Shown one piece after another: positions 1-8,462 of a stretch of 64,000 nucleotides of DNA. The position numbers and the translations under genes were made by a program. The notes beneath the pieces were generated by a model. The model did no database searches. It had not been told where the DNA came from and was given only the letters and a program-made list of their open reading frames with translations. The stretch spans positions 9,723,001 through 9,787,000 of the forward strand of contig NZ_CP163439.1 of the NCBI RefSeq assembly GCF_041052385.1. Direction: 5' to 3'. Numbering within the stretch: the stretch's first letter is position 1; each line of letters opens with the position of its first letter. Source of the DNA: Streptomyces sp. R28 (GTDB lineage: Bacteria > Actinomycetota > Actinomycetes > Streptomycetales > Streptomycetaceae).

Positions 1-2
1 TC

Positions 3-1487
3 GGCGAGCTCTACCTCGAACTCCACCGAGCCACCCTCACCAGCCAGGCCAGGACCAAGCAGGGCAACCGCCGCAGCGAACACCTCCTGCGCGAGGCCGA
101 ACTGTGGGCGGCCACGGCCGCCGTACGGACCGGATTCCCTTACCCGTACGAGGAGTTGGACCGCATCTGGAAGACGGTCCTGCTGCACCAGTTCCACGAC
201 ATCCTGCCCGGCTCGTCCATCGCTTGGGTGCACCGTGAGGCGCGTGCGACGTACGAGCGTCTCGCGGGCGAGCTGAATGCGATCATCGAAGCCGCCCAGC
301 GGGCCCTGGCGGGCCAGGGCGAGACCGAGCTCGTCTTCAACGCGGCCCCGCACACGCGTGACGGCGTACCGGCGGGCGGTGCGCGCACCCCGGTGACCCA
401 GGGCCGGACGGCACTGGCGGCACGGCAGGGCGGCGGGTTCGTCCTCGACAACGGCCTGCTGCGCATCGAGATCGACGCGCGGGGCCTGGTCGTGTCGGCG
501 TACGACATCGACGCCGACCGCGAGGCCGTCGCCCCGGGCCGGGTGGCCGGTCTCCTGCAACTGCACCCGGACTTCCCGAACATGTGGGACGCCTGGGACG
601 TCGACGAGTTCTACCGCAACACGGTCACCGACCTGACCGAGGCGGACGAGGTCACCCCCGGTGACGACGAGGGATCGGTGCGGATCGTCCGGTCCTTCGG
701 CTCCTCCCGCGTCACCCAGGTGCTGTCGCTCGCGCCGGGGGAGCGGCGGCTGCTGCTCGACACCGAGGTCGACTGGCACGAGACGGAGAAGTTCCTGAAG
801 CTGGCCTTCCCGCTCGACCTGCACGCGGAACGGTACGCGTCGGAGACCCAGTTCGGGCACTTCTTCCGCCCCACACACACCAACACCAGCTGGGAGGCGG
901 CCAAGTTCGAGGCCTGCAACCACCGCTTCGTCCACCTGGAGGAGCCGGGCTGGGGCGTCGCCATCGTCAACGACTCGACCTACGGCCACGACGTGACCCG
1001 CACGGTCCGCACCGACGGCGACCGCGGTACGACCACCACGGTGCGCGTCTCCCTCCTGCGCGCCCCGCGCTTCCCCGACCCCGAGACCGACCAGGGCGTC
1101 CACCGCTTCCGGCACGCCCTGGTGCCGGGTGCGGGCATCGGCGACGCGGTGCGCGAGGGCTGGCGGATCAACCTGCCGGAGCGGTCGGTGAGCGGCGCGC
1201 GGGAGGTGGCGCCCCTGGTGACGGTGGACCGGGAGGCCGTCGTGATCACGGCCGTCAAGCTGGCCGACGACGGCAGCGGAGACGTCGTGGTGCGCCTGCA
1301 CGAGGCCCAGGGCGGCCGGGTACGGGCCACGCTCGCGGCGGACTTCGAGGTCGCGGACGTCACGGCGACGGACCTGCTGGAACGCCCGCTGCCCGAGGCG
1401 CCGTCGTGCGACGGCGCGCGCGTCGCTCTGCGCCTGCGTCCCTTCGAACTGGTGACGCTGCGGCTGCGTCGGGCGCCGGTCCACTGA
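3..1487 (+). CDS. Alpha-mannosidase, GH38 family (5' end cut by window)
   Basis: C-terminal 494 residues of a retaining glycoside hydrolase of family 38, which trims alpha-mannosides. The open frame runs in from the window edge, so the catalytic nucleophile region lies outside. What remains starts in the helical domain with the family motif HQFHDILPG near window residue 60 and continues through the C-terminal beta-sandwich domains (blocks such as TQFGHFFRPTHTNTSWE and GWGVAIVNDSTYG). It lies on the same strand as the sugar genes further right, but the amidase and a terminator separate them. The family call is firm; the substrate, bacterial versus host glycan, cannot be told. Confidence 0.9.
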   Translation, partial: GELYLELHRATLTSQARTKQGNRRSEHLLREAELWAATAAVRTGFPYPYEELDRIWKTVLLHQFHDILPGSSIAWVHREARATYERLAGELNAIIEAAQRALAGQGETELVFNAAPHTRDGVPAGGARTPVTQGRTALAARQGGGFVLDNGLLRIEIDARGLVVSAYDIDADREAVAPGRVAGLLQLHPDFPNMWDAWDVDEFYRNTVTDLTEADEVTPGDDEGSVRIVRSFGSSRVTQVLSLAPGERRLLLDTEVDWHETEKFLKLAFPLDLHAERYASETQFGHFFRPTHTNTSWEAAKFEACNHRFVHLEEPGWGVAIVNDSTYGHDVTRTVRTDGDRGTTTTVRVSLLRAPRFPDPETDQGVHRFRHALVPGAGIGDAVREGWRINLPERSVSGAREVAPLVTVDREAVVITAVKLADDGSGDVVVRLHEAQGGRVRATLAADFEVADVTATDLLERPLPEAPSCDGARVALRLRPFELVTLRLRRAPVH

Positions 1488-1576
1488 GCGCGAACGGCGG
1501 CGCGCCGCGGTGAATCGGGTGGCAACCGGTCTCACACTCAAGGAGGTTGGCGTTACGCAGCGCCTTGGAGGCACTC

Positions 1577-2392
1577 ATGAAGCTCGTCACGCGGGCCCAG
1601 CTGGGCTGGCCCGCATCCGCCGCACCGACGCAGGAATCGACCAAGGGCGTGAAGGTCCACTACGAAGGCACGTCGGTCAGCGTCGAACTCCTCGACGACC
1701 ACGACCTCTGCATCGCCGAGTGGAAGTCCATCCGGGTCTCCCATCTGGCGAACAAGGTGGAGAACTACTCGGACATCGCCTACAACTACGGCGCCTGCCC
1801 GCACGGTCGTCTCCTGGAGGGCCGCGGCCTCGGCAAGCGCACCGGGGCCAACGGCAACCAGCCCCTCAACCGCGCCCACTACGCGATCGTCGGCCTGGTC
1901 GGCGACAAGGGGCTCATCAAGCCGACGGACGCGATGCTCGGCGCGATCCGTGACGGCATCGAGCTGCTGCGCCGCCATGGCGCCGGCAACGAGATCAAGG
2001 GACACCGGGACGGCCTCGCCACCGCATGCCCCGGAGAGCACCTGTACGCGTGGGTGCAAAAGGGCGCCCCGCGGCCCGGTGGCTCGCCGACCGTTCCGGG
2101 CCCGCGGCCGGTGATCGACGTGTCGAGACTGGTCGCCGCGGCCCTGCACGACCCGGCCGAGGCGGGCACGCCGGTGTCGTACGCCGGGGTGAAGACCGTG
2201 GAGAAGGCACTGGTGGCGGAAGGCCTCCTCGAAACGAAGTACGCGGACGGTCACTTCGGTGGGGCGACCGTCAAGGCGTACTCCGCCTGGCAGCACCGCT
2301 GCGGCTTCACCGGCGCGGACGCCAACGGCATCCCCGGCCAGGCGTCGCTGGAGGAACTCGGACGGGAGCACGGCTTCGACGTGCAGCCGTAG
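1577..2392 (+). CDS. N-acetylmuramoyl-L-alanine amidase, PGRP type
   Basis: 271 aa. The first half is an amidase_2/PGRP fold: an early zinc-ligand candidate His in VHYEG, the fold motif YSDIAYNYG followed by GRLLEGRG, and the distal ligand region GHRDGLATACPGEHLY. The C-terminal roughly 90 residues (KTVEKALVAEGLL, GGATVKAYSAWQ) resemble a peptidoglycan-binding helical module. The ATG at 1577 was chosen because GGAG lies 6 nt upstream, although the frame is open further up. No signal peptide is visible, which is usual for Streptomyces proteins of this endolysin-like type. It should cleave the amide bond between muramic acid and the stem peptide. A bidirectional hairpin follows. Confidence 0.8.
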   Translation: MKLVTRAQLGWPASAAPTQESTKGVKVHYEGTSVSVELLDDHDLCIAEWKSIRVSHLANKVENYSDIAYNYGACPHGRLLEGRGLGKRTGANGNQPLNRAHYAIVGLVGDKGLIKPTDAMLGAIRDGIELLRRHGAGNEIKGHRDGLATACPGEHLYAWVQKGAPRPGGSPTVPGPRPVIDVSRLVAAALHDPAEAGTPVSYAGVKTVEKALVAEGLLETKYADGHFGGATVKAYSAWQHRCGFTGADANGIPGQASLEELGREHGFDVQP

Positions 2393-2406
2393 AGCAGTCA
2401 TGACAC

Positions 2407-2445
2407 GGGCCGTTCCCCTGGCACGGCAGGCGAGGGGAACGGCCC
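2407..2445. terminator. Bidirectional hairpin terminator between convergent genes
   Basis: A perfect 13-bp inverted repeat (GGGCCGTTCCCCT at 2407-2419, complement at 2433-2445) with a 13-nt loop lies between the amidase gene and the convergent GntR gene. There is no clear T-tract, as is common in Streptomyces. Confidence 0.7.
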
Positions 2446-2458
2446 TCGACGCTGGCGG

Positions 2459-3160
2459 TCAGGTGCCGAGCTGTGCCCGCAGCCACTCCTCCACCTCGCC
2501 CACATGCGCGGCCGCCGCGGCCCGTGCCGCCTCCGGATCGCGGGCGAGAAGGGCGCGGTGGATCGCGGCGTGTTCGCGGCGCGTGCGGGCGAAGGCGCCC
2601 TCCTCCTGGTAGCCGCGCCACACGCGGGCGCGGAACGTGCGGGAGGACAGGCCCTCCAGGATCGCGGCCATGGTCTCGTTGCCGGCGGCGGCGGCGATCT
2701 CGCGGTGGAAGGCCAGGTCGTGGGCGAGGATCTCCTCGGGGTCGTCCGTGGCGTTCATCGCCGTCAGGTGTTTCTCGACCTCCGCGAGCTGGTCCGGCGT
2801 GATGCGCGCCGCCGCCAGGGCCGTCGCCGTCGACTCCAGGATGCGGCGCACCTCGAGGAGCTCCACCAGACGCGGGCCGCGGGACAGGTCGGCGACCACG
2901 CCGAACGTCTCCAGAAGGTCGCCGGCCTCCAGCTGGGTGACGTAGATGCCCGAGCCGTGCCGGGCCTCCAGCACGCCCAGCACCGTGAGCGCGCGGATCG
3001 CCTCCCGCATCGAGCTGCGGGAGATGCCGAGCCGGACGGCCAGATCGCGCTCGGTCGGCAGCCGCTGGCCCGGCTCCAGCCGCCCCTCCGCGATCATCGA
3101 CTTGATCTGCTCGATGGCGCGCGTCGTCACGGTGCCCTTCTGCGGGGCTGTCTCGTCCAC
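2459..3160 (-). CDS. FadR-subfamily GntR transcriptional regulator
   Basis: 233 aa. N-terminal winged helix at about residues 12-80 (AIEQIKSMIAEGRLEPGQRLPTERDLAVRLG in family terms, with SRSSMREAIRALTVLG as recognition helix) and a C-terminal FCD ligand domain with the metal-site pattern of spaced D and H residues (AHDLAFHREIA, GNETM, REHAAIHRALLARD). It diverges from the fucose uptake and catabolism operon. The 196-bp gap contains a perfect FadR-type palindrome and a second half-matching site. It most likely represses that operon and itself and is released by a pathway intermediate; the ligand is unknown. Confidence 0.9.
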   Translation of the reverse strand: MDETAPQKGTVTTRAIEQIKSMIAEGRLEPGQRLPTERDLAVRLGISRSSMREAIRALTVLGVLEARHGSGIYVTQLEAGDLLETFGVVADLSRGPRLVELLEVRRILESTATALAAARITPDQLAEVEKHLTAMNATDDPEEILAHDLAFHREIAAAAGNETMAAILEGLSSRTFRARVWRGYQEEGAFARTRREHAAIHRALLARDPEAARAAAAAHVGEVEEWLRAQLGT

Positions 3161-3224
3161 GCCATTCCTCCTGTCGCCCCAGGCGCCTGAGGGTGCCCGG
3201 TGAGCGGCAGTGTAATCACCAGGT

Positions 3225-3235
3225 TGGTCGGACCA
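3225..3235. promoter_or_regulatory. FadR/GntR operator candidate (site 1)
   Basis: TGGTC-G-GACCA is a perfect 11-bp palindrome fitting the TNGTCNGACNA pattern known for FadR-subfamily regulators. It lies 65 bp upstream of the regulator start, in the divergent intergenic region. Confidence 0.75.
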
Positions 3236-3288
3236 CTACGGCCGGAAACGACGAAAAATGGCGCCCGCAGGGTGTTGTATCGGCGAAG

Positions 3289-3299
3289 TGGTCTGATAA
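3289..3299. promoter_or_regulatory. FadR/GntR operator candidate (site 2, imperfect)
   Basis: TGGTCTGATAA keeps the left half-site and the GA of the right half-site of the operator at 3225. It is nearer to the binding-protein gene, whose start is at 3357, so binding here could block that promoter. Confidence 0.5.
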
Positions 3300-3356
3300 A
3301 TATGCGGTCATCTGCTCGAACCATGTGCTCGAACACGCTCAACGAGGAGCCACCAG

Positions 3357-4427
3357 ATGCACGGCACAACAGCGCGGAAGCAGAACAGGTCACGGAGGGG
3401 CACAGCGGTGGCCGCGGTCGTCGGCGCCTCGCTCGTGCTCGCCGCGTGCGGCAGCACGAAGGACACCGGCGCCGCCGGCGCCGAAGCCGGCGGGACCGGC
3501 AAGGTCGGGGTGATCCTGCCCCTGCTGACCTCGCCGTTCTGGCAGTCGTACAACGACTACGTGCCGAAGACGGCCGACTCCGAAGGCGTCGACACGCTCA
3601 AGACGGTCAACTCCAACAGTGACCCCTCCCAGCAGATCACCGACATCAACAACCAGCTCAACCAGGGCGTGAAAGGCCTGGTCGTCGCCCCGCTGGACAG
3701 CGCGGCCATCGAGGCCGGCCTCGACCAGGCGGAGCGCAAGGGCGTGCCGGTCGTCGCCGTCGACGTGGCGCCCGACAAGGGCAAGGTCGCGATGGTGGTG
3801 CGGGCCGACAACGTGGCGTACGGCGAGAAGGCCTGCCAGTACCTCGGCGAGCAGATCCCCTCCGGCAAGGTCGTGCAGATCATGGGCGACCTGGCCTCGG
3901 TCAACGGCCGTGACCGCTCCGAGGCGTTCCGTGCCTGCGTGAAGAAGAACTTCCCCAAGCTGAAGGTCCTGGAGATCCCGGCCAAGTGGGAGTCCGACAC
4001 CGCGGCCTCCAAGCTGGACACCCTCCTGAACGCCAACCCCGACATCAAGGGCATCTACCTGCAGGCCGGCGGCGTCTACCTCGCGCCGACCCTGCAGACC
4101 CTGAAGTCGAAGGGGATGCTGAAGACGGCCGGGCAGGCCGGCCACATCGCGATCGTCTCCAACGACGGCATCCCGCAGGAGTACGACGCCATCCGCAAGG
4201 GACAGATCGACGCGACCGTCTCCCAGCCCGCCGACCTGTACGCCAAGTACGGCATGTACTACATCAAGGCCGCGATGGAGGGGAAGACCTTCGAGCCCGG
4301 CCCGACCGACCACGACTCGACCATCGTGAAGCTCCCCAGCGGCATCCTGGAGGACCAGTTGCCCGCCCCGCTGGTCACCAAGGACAACGTCGACGACCCC
4401 AAGCTCTGGGGCAACACGGTCAAATGA
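3357..4427 (+). CDS. Sugar ABC transporter substrate-binding lipoprotein (L-fucose-like sugar)
   Basis: 356 aa, type I periplasmic-binding-protein fold (Peripla_BP_4). The lipoprotein signal has twin arginines followed by a hydrophobic stretch and lipobox LVLAAC, with the modified Cys at residue 31. After a short Gly/Ala linker the mature domain begins at KVGVILPLLTSPFWQSYNDY, typical of ribose/galactose-type binding proteins. The ATG is preceded by GAGGAG. It is the first gene of the operon and overlaps the ATPase gene by 4 nt. Its ligand is inferred from the fuconate-pathway genes downstream; rhamnose or another 6-deoxyhexose remains possible. Confidence 0.9.
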   Translation: MHGTTARKQNRSRRGTAVAAVVGASLVLAACGSTKDTGAAGAEAGGTGKVGVILPLLTSPFWQSYNDYVPKTADSEGVDTLKTVNSNSDPSQQITDINNQLNQGVKGLVVAPLDSAAIEAGLDQAERKGVPVVAVDVAPDKGKVAMVVRADNVAYGEKACQYLGEQIPSGKVVQIMGDLASVNGRDRSEAFRACVKKNFPKLKVLEIPAKWESDTAASKLDTLLNANPDIKGIYLQAGGVYLAPTLQTLKSKGMLKTAGQAGHIAIVSNDGIPQEYDAIRKGQIDATVSQPADLYAKYGMYYIKAAMEGKTFEPGPTDHDSTIVKLPSGILEDQLPAPLVTKDNVDDPKLWGNTVK

Positions 4428-6061
4428 GTACGCACGTACGGAAGACCGCGGTCACACCCCTCGTCCAGGCGCGCGACATCGTCAAGCGCTACGGTCCCAC
4501 CACCGCCCTCGCCGACGGCCGGCTCACCGTCCTGCCCGGCGAGTCCCACGCCCTCGTCGGCCGCAACGGCGCCGGCAAGTCGACCCTGGTCAACATCCTC
4601 ACCGGCCTCCAAGCGGCCGACGAGGGCGAGGTCCGCTTCGACGGCGACCTGGCCCCCGCGCTCGCCGACCGCGACGCCTGGCGCCGCAAGGTGGCCTGCG
4701 TCTACCAGAAGCCGACCCTCGTGCCGGAAATGACGGTCGCGGAAAATCTCTTCATCGCCGAAATCCACGCTGCCAGGTCAACGCGCCTGAATCGCAAGGT
4801 CGGCCGGGGGTCCGGCCCGCGGCGGAGCCGCAATGGGATGCTGCGTCCCCCGGATGAACACAGCATCAACCGGCAGCCGCTCCAGCGCGGCTTCATCAGC
4901 TGGCGCAAGCTGCGCACCGAAGCCGCCGAACTCCTCGCGACCTGGGACGTCCATGTCGACCCCGCCGCCCGCACCGCCGACCTCAAGGTCGAGGACCGTC
5001 AAATGGTGGAGATCGCCCGGGCGCTCAGCTTCGGCGCCCGCTTCATCATCCTCGACGAGCCCACCGCCCAGCTCGACAACCGTGAGATCGAGCGGCTCTT
5101 CACGCGCATGCGGGCGCTGCAGGACTCCGGCGTCACCTTCCTTTTCATCTCGCACCACCTCCAGGAGGTGTACGAGGTCTGCCAGACCGTCACGGTTCTG
5201 CGCGACGCGCGCTGGATCACCACCGCCCCGGTCGCCGAACTCCCGCGCCGGGCGCTGGTGGAGGCCATGGCGGGGGAGTCCCTGGAAGCCATCGCCGAGC
5301 AGGCCGTCGACCCCAGGGACGTCGACGACGACGCCCCCGTCCTGCTCGAAGCCCGCGGGCTCACCTCACCGTCGTATCAGGACATCGACCTCACGGTCCG
5401 CCGCGGTGAGGTCGTCGGGCTCGCCGGGATCAGCGGCAGTGGCAAGGTCCAGCTGGCCGAGTCCTTCGCGGGACTGCACACCCCGACCGGCGGGACCGCC
5501 CGACTGGGCGGTGAGCGGCTGCCGTTCGGCGATGTGCAGGCCGCCCTCAAGGCGGGCGTGGCGTGTGTGCCCCGGGACCGGCACGAGCAGGGACTCGTCG
5601 CCGGCATGACCATCGGCGACAACGCCACCATGAGCGTCCTCGAACGGCTCGGCCGCTTCGGGTTCGTCGGCACCGACCGCAAGCGCGCCTTCGCGAGCGC
5701 CCTCATCGAACGCCTCGACATCCACACCGAGGGCCCCGACCAACCGGTCTCGGACCTGTCCGGCGGCAACGCGCAGAAGGTCGTCATGGCCCGCGCCCTC
5801 GCCTCCGACCCCCGCCTGCTCGTGCTGATCAACCCCACCGCGGGCGTCGACGTGAAGTCCAAGGAGTCCCTGCTCGCCCGCATGGACAGCGCCCGCGAGG
5901 ACGGCACCGCCGTACTCGTCGTCTCCGACGAACTCGACGACCTGCGCCGCTGCGACCGCGTCCTCGTCCTGTTCCACGGCCGTGTCGTCGCCGAGCACCC
6001 GGCGGGCTGGCGCGACCACGAGCTGATCGCCTCCATCGAAGGAGTGGACAACCATGGCTGA
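4424..6061 (+). CDS. Sugar ABC transporter, two-domain ATP-binding subunit with a 37-residue insertion
   Basis: 545 aa, RbsA/MglA-like with two nucleotide-binding domains in one chain. Domain 1 has a canonical Walker A (GRNGAGKST), Q-loop (VYQKP) and Walker B (FIILDEPT) but a degraded signature (LKVEDRQ). Domain 2 has a degraded Walker A (GISGSGKVQ) and Walker B (VLINPTAGVD) but an intact LSGGN signature, so only one composite ATP site looks canonical. Residues about 112-148 (4757-4867) interrupt the usual run from AENLFI to NRQPLQRG; removing them gives about 508 aa, the normal family length. The start ATG overlaps the stop of the binding-protein gene (ATGA). Confidence 0.9.
   Translation: MSTHVRKTAVTPLVQARDIVKRYGPTTALADGRLTVLPGESHALVGRNGAGKSTLVNILTGLQAADEGEVRFDGDLAPALADRDAWRRKVACVYQKPTLVPEMTVAENLFIAEIHAARSTRLNRKVGRGSGPRRSRNGMLRPPDEHSINRQPLQRGFISWRKLRTEAAELLATWDVHVDPAARTADLKVEDRQMVEIARALSFGARFIILDEPTAQLDNREIERLFTRMRALQDSGVTFLFISHHLQEVYEVCQTVTVLRDARWITTAPVAELPRRALVEAMAGESLEAIAEQAVDPRDVDDDAPVLLEARGLTSPSYQDIDLTVRRGEVVGLAGISGSGKVQLAESFAGLHTPTGGTARLGGERLPFGDVQAALKAGVACVPRDRHEQGLVAGMTIGDNATMSVLERLGRFGFVGTDRKRAFASALIERLDIHTEGPDQPVSDLSGGNAQKVVMARALASDPRLLVLINPTAGVDVKSKESLLARMDSAREDGTAVLVVSDELDDLRRCDRVLVLFHGRVVAEHPAGWRDHELIASIEGVDNHG
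4757..4867. repeat. Palindromic 111-bp in-frame insertion inside the ABC ATPase gene
   Basis: Exactly 37 codons with no counterpart in the usual family sequence. Outer arms CCGGGGG (4804-4810) and CCCCCGG (4847-4853) are perfect complements, and inside them GCGGC-GGA-GCCGC (4819-4831) forms a tight hairpin. Translation is basic and low in complexity (ARSTRLNRKVGRGSG), unlike the flanking enzyme. The bordering codons TTCATC and AGCATC are similar, which could be a short duplication. Boundaries are inferred from protein logic, not from an alignment. Confidence 0.6.
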
Positions 6062-7079
6062 CACCAAGGCCCGACCGGCCCTCCCCGTGAAGGTGCCGGA
6101 CGCCCGTGCCGCCAGGACGGTCCTGCTCCGCCGAGCCCGCGAACTCGCCCTTGTCCCCGCCCTGTTGCTGCTCATGGTGCTCGGCGCGGTGGTCAACGAC
6201 TCGTTCCTCACCGAGCGGAACCTGATCTCCATCCTCGGCGCCTCCGCCGCGCTGGCGATGGTCGTGCTGGCCGAGTCGCTGGTCCTGATCACCGGCAAGT
6301 TCGACCTGTCCCTGGAGTCGGTGGTCGGCATCGCGCCCGCCGTCGGAGCGCTCCTCGTGCTGCCCGCCGCCCAGTCCGGCTGGGGGGCCGAACTCCCCGC
6401 CGCCCTCGCCCTGTTGGCGGCCCTGGTGGTCGGCGCGGCCGTGGGTGCCTTCAACGGCATCCTGGTCGTGAAGTTCAAGCTCAACGCGTTCATCGTGACG
6501 CTCGCGATGCTGATCGTCCTGCGCGGTCTGCTGGTCGGCGCGACCAAGGGCAAGACGCTGTTCGGGATGCCCGACAGCTTCTACTCCCTCGCCACGACCA
6601 CCTTCCTGAACATCCCGATGTCGGTGTGGCTCGCGGCGGCCGCCTTCGCGATCGCCGGGTTCGTGCTCAAGTACCACCGCGTCGGACGCGCCCTGTACGC
6701 CATCGGCGGCAACGCGGACGCCGCCCGCGCGGCCGGTATCCGGGTCGAGCGGGTGATGCTCGGCGTGTTCGTCGTCGCGGGGACGCTGGCCGCCGTCGGC
6801 GGGATCATCCAGACCGGCTACGTCGGGGCGATCAGCGCCAACCAGGGCAACAACATGATCTTCACCGTGTTCGCGGCCGCGGTCATCGGCGGCATCAGCC
6901 TGGACGGCGGCAGGGGCACCATGTTCGGCGCCCTGACCGGCGTACTCCTCCTCGGCGTCGTCCAGAACCTGCTCACCCTCGCCCAGGTCCCGTCGTTCTG
7001 GATCCAGGCCATCTACGGCGGAATCATCCTGGTCGCCCTCATGATCGCCCGCGTGACGACGGGCCGTGCCCAGGACTGA
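6054..7079 (+). CDS. Sugar ABC transporter permease (BPD_transp_2)
   Basis: 341 aa, strongly hydrophobic, RbsC-like. About eight to ten membrane segments are visible, the first at about residues 32-50 (LALVPALLLLMVLGAVV). Family blocks present include SLVLITGKFDLSLESVVG, GAFNGILVVKFKLNAFIVTLAML, GRALYAIGGNADAARAAGI (the coupling loop to the ATPase) and GGISLDGGRGTMFGALTG. It starts inside the end of the ATPase gene (8-nt overlap) behind GAAGGAG. It forms the membrane channel of the importer whose other subunits are encoded immediately upstream. Confidence 0.92.
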   Translation: MADTKARPALPVKVPDARAARTVLLRRARELALVPALLLLMVLGAVVNDSFLTERNLISILGASAALAMVVLAESLVLITGKFDLSLESVVGIAPAVGALLVLPAAQSGWGAELPAALALLAALVVGAAVGAFNGILVVKFKLNAFIVTLAMLIVLRGLLVGATKGKTLFGMPDSFYSLATTTFLNIPMSVWLAAAAFAIAGFVLKYHRVGRALYAIGGNADAARAAGIRVERVMLGVFVVAGTLAAVGGIIQTGYVGAISANQGNNMIFTVFAAAVIGGISLDGGRGTMFGALTGVLLLGVVQNLLTLAQVPSFWIQAIYGGIILVALMIARVTTGRAQD

Positions 7080-7112
7080 GCCTCGTCCCCGTCACCTACC
7101 GAAAGGCCCTCC

Positions 7113-8462
7113 GTGTCCCCGACCCCCGCCCGCATCACCGCGGTCGACACCTACGACATCCGCTTCCCCACCTCGCGCGAGCTCGACGGCTCCGACGCGA
7201 TGAACCCGGACCCGGACTACTCGGCCGCGTACGTCGTCCTGCGCACCGACGCGGCGGACGGGCTCGCGGGGCACGGGTTCACGTTCACCATCGGGCGGGG
7301 CAACGAGGTCCAGGTCGCCGCGATCGAGGCACTGCGCGGGCATGTCGTCGGCCGCCCCGTCGACGAGCTCTGCGCCGACCCGGGGACCCTGAACCGCGAC
7401 CTGATCGGCGACAGCCAGCTGCGCTGGCTCGGCCCCGAGAAGGGCGTGATGCACATGGCGATCGGCGCGGTCATGAACGCCGTGTGGGACCTCGCCGCCA
7501 AGCGCGCCGACAAGCCGCTGTGGCGCCTCCTCGCCGACGCCGCCCCGGAGTGGATCGTCCGTCAGATCGACTTCCGGTACCTCACCGACGCGCTCACGCC
7601 CGAGGAGGCGCTGACGATCCTGCGCCGGGGCCGGGAGGGCTCGGCAGAGCGCACCGCCCGGCTCCTGGAGCGCGGCTACCCCGCCTACACCACCTCCGCC
7701 GGCTGGCTCGGCTACGACGACGACAAGCTCACCCGGCTCGCCGCCGAGGCCGTCGCCGACGGCTTCCGGCAGATCAAGTTGAAGGTCGGCGCCGACCTGG
7801 CGGACGACGTACGGCGCTGCCGCGTCGCCCGCTCGGTCGTCGGGCCGGACATCCGCATGGCCATCGACGCCAACCAGCGCTGGGACGTCGACGAGGCGAT
7901 CCGCTGGACCAAGGCCCTCGCCGAGTTCGACCCGTACTGGATCGAGGAGCCCACCAGCCCCGACGACGTCCTCGGCCACGCGGCGATCCGCAAGGCCGTC
8001 GCCCCGGTGAAGGTGGCCACCGGCGAGCACGTGCAGAACCGGGTCGTCTTCAAACAGCTCCTCCAGGCCGGCGCCCTCGACGTCCTCCAGATCGACGCGG
8101 CCCGCGTCGGCGGCGTCAACGAGAACCTCGCCATCCTGCTGCTCGCCGCCAAGTTCGGCGTCCCGGTCTGCCCGCACGCCGGCGGCGTCGGCCTGTGCGA
8201 ACTCGTCCAGCACCTGTCGATGTACGACTACGTGGCCGTCACCGGCACCACCGAGGACCGCGTCATCGAGTACGTCGACCATCTGCACGACCACTTCCTC
8301 GACCCGGTGGTGATCAGGGAAGGTCACTACACGGCACCCACCGCACCGGGCTTCTCGGCTGCCATGCGCCCGGAGTCCATCGCGCGGTACACGTTCCCGG
8401 ACGGCGCCTTCTGGGCAGAAGACCTCGCCGACGACACGCAGAAGAAGGGGCAGGCGGCATGA
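7113..8462 (+). CDS. L-fuconate dehydratase (enolase superfamily)
   Basis: 449 aa, the full length of the mandelate-racemase-group fuconate dehydratases. Removes water from L-fuconate to give 2-keto-3-deoxy-L-fuconate. Visible features: the early block DGSDAMNPDPDYSAAYVV typical of fuconate dehydratases, the KLK catalytic lysine motif (IKLKVG), metal ligands in IDANQRW, IEEPTSPDD and ATGEHVQN, then QIDAARVGG, and the general-acid His in CPHAGGVGLCELVQH. GTG start, 33 bp after the permease. It overlaps the next gene by 4 nt. Rhamnonate dehydratase is a less likely alternative. Confidence 0.88.
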   Translation: MSPTPARITAVDTYDIRFPTSRELDGSDAMNPDPDYSAAYVVLRTDAADGLAGHGFTFTIGRGNEVQVAAIEALRGHVVGRPVDELCADPGTLNRDLIGDSQLRWLGPEKGVMHMAIGAVMNAVWDLAAKRADKPLWRLLADAAPEWIVRQIDFRYLTDALTPEEALTILRRGREGSAERTARLLERGYPAYTTSAGWLGYDDDKLTRLAAEAVADGFRQIKLKVGADLADDVRRCRVARSVVGPDIRMAIDANQRWDVDEAIRWTKALAEFDPYWIEEPTSPDDVLGHAAIRKAVAPVKVATGEHVQNRVVFKQLLQAGALDVLQIDAARVGGVNENLAILLLAAKFGVPVCPHAGGVGLCELVQHLSMYDYVAVTGTTEDRVIEYVDHLHDHFLDPVVIREGHYTAPTAPGFSAAMRPESIARYTFPDGAFWAEDLADDTQKKGQAA

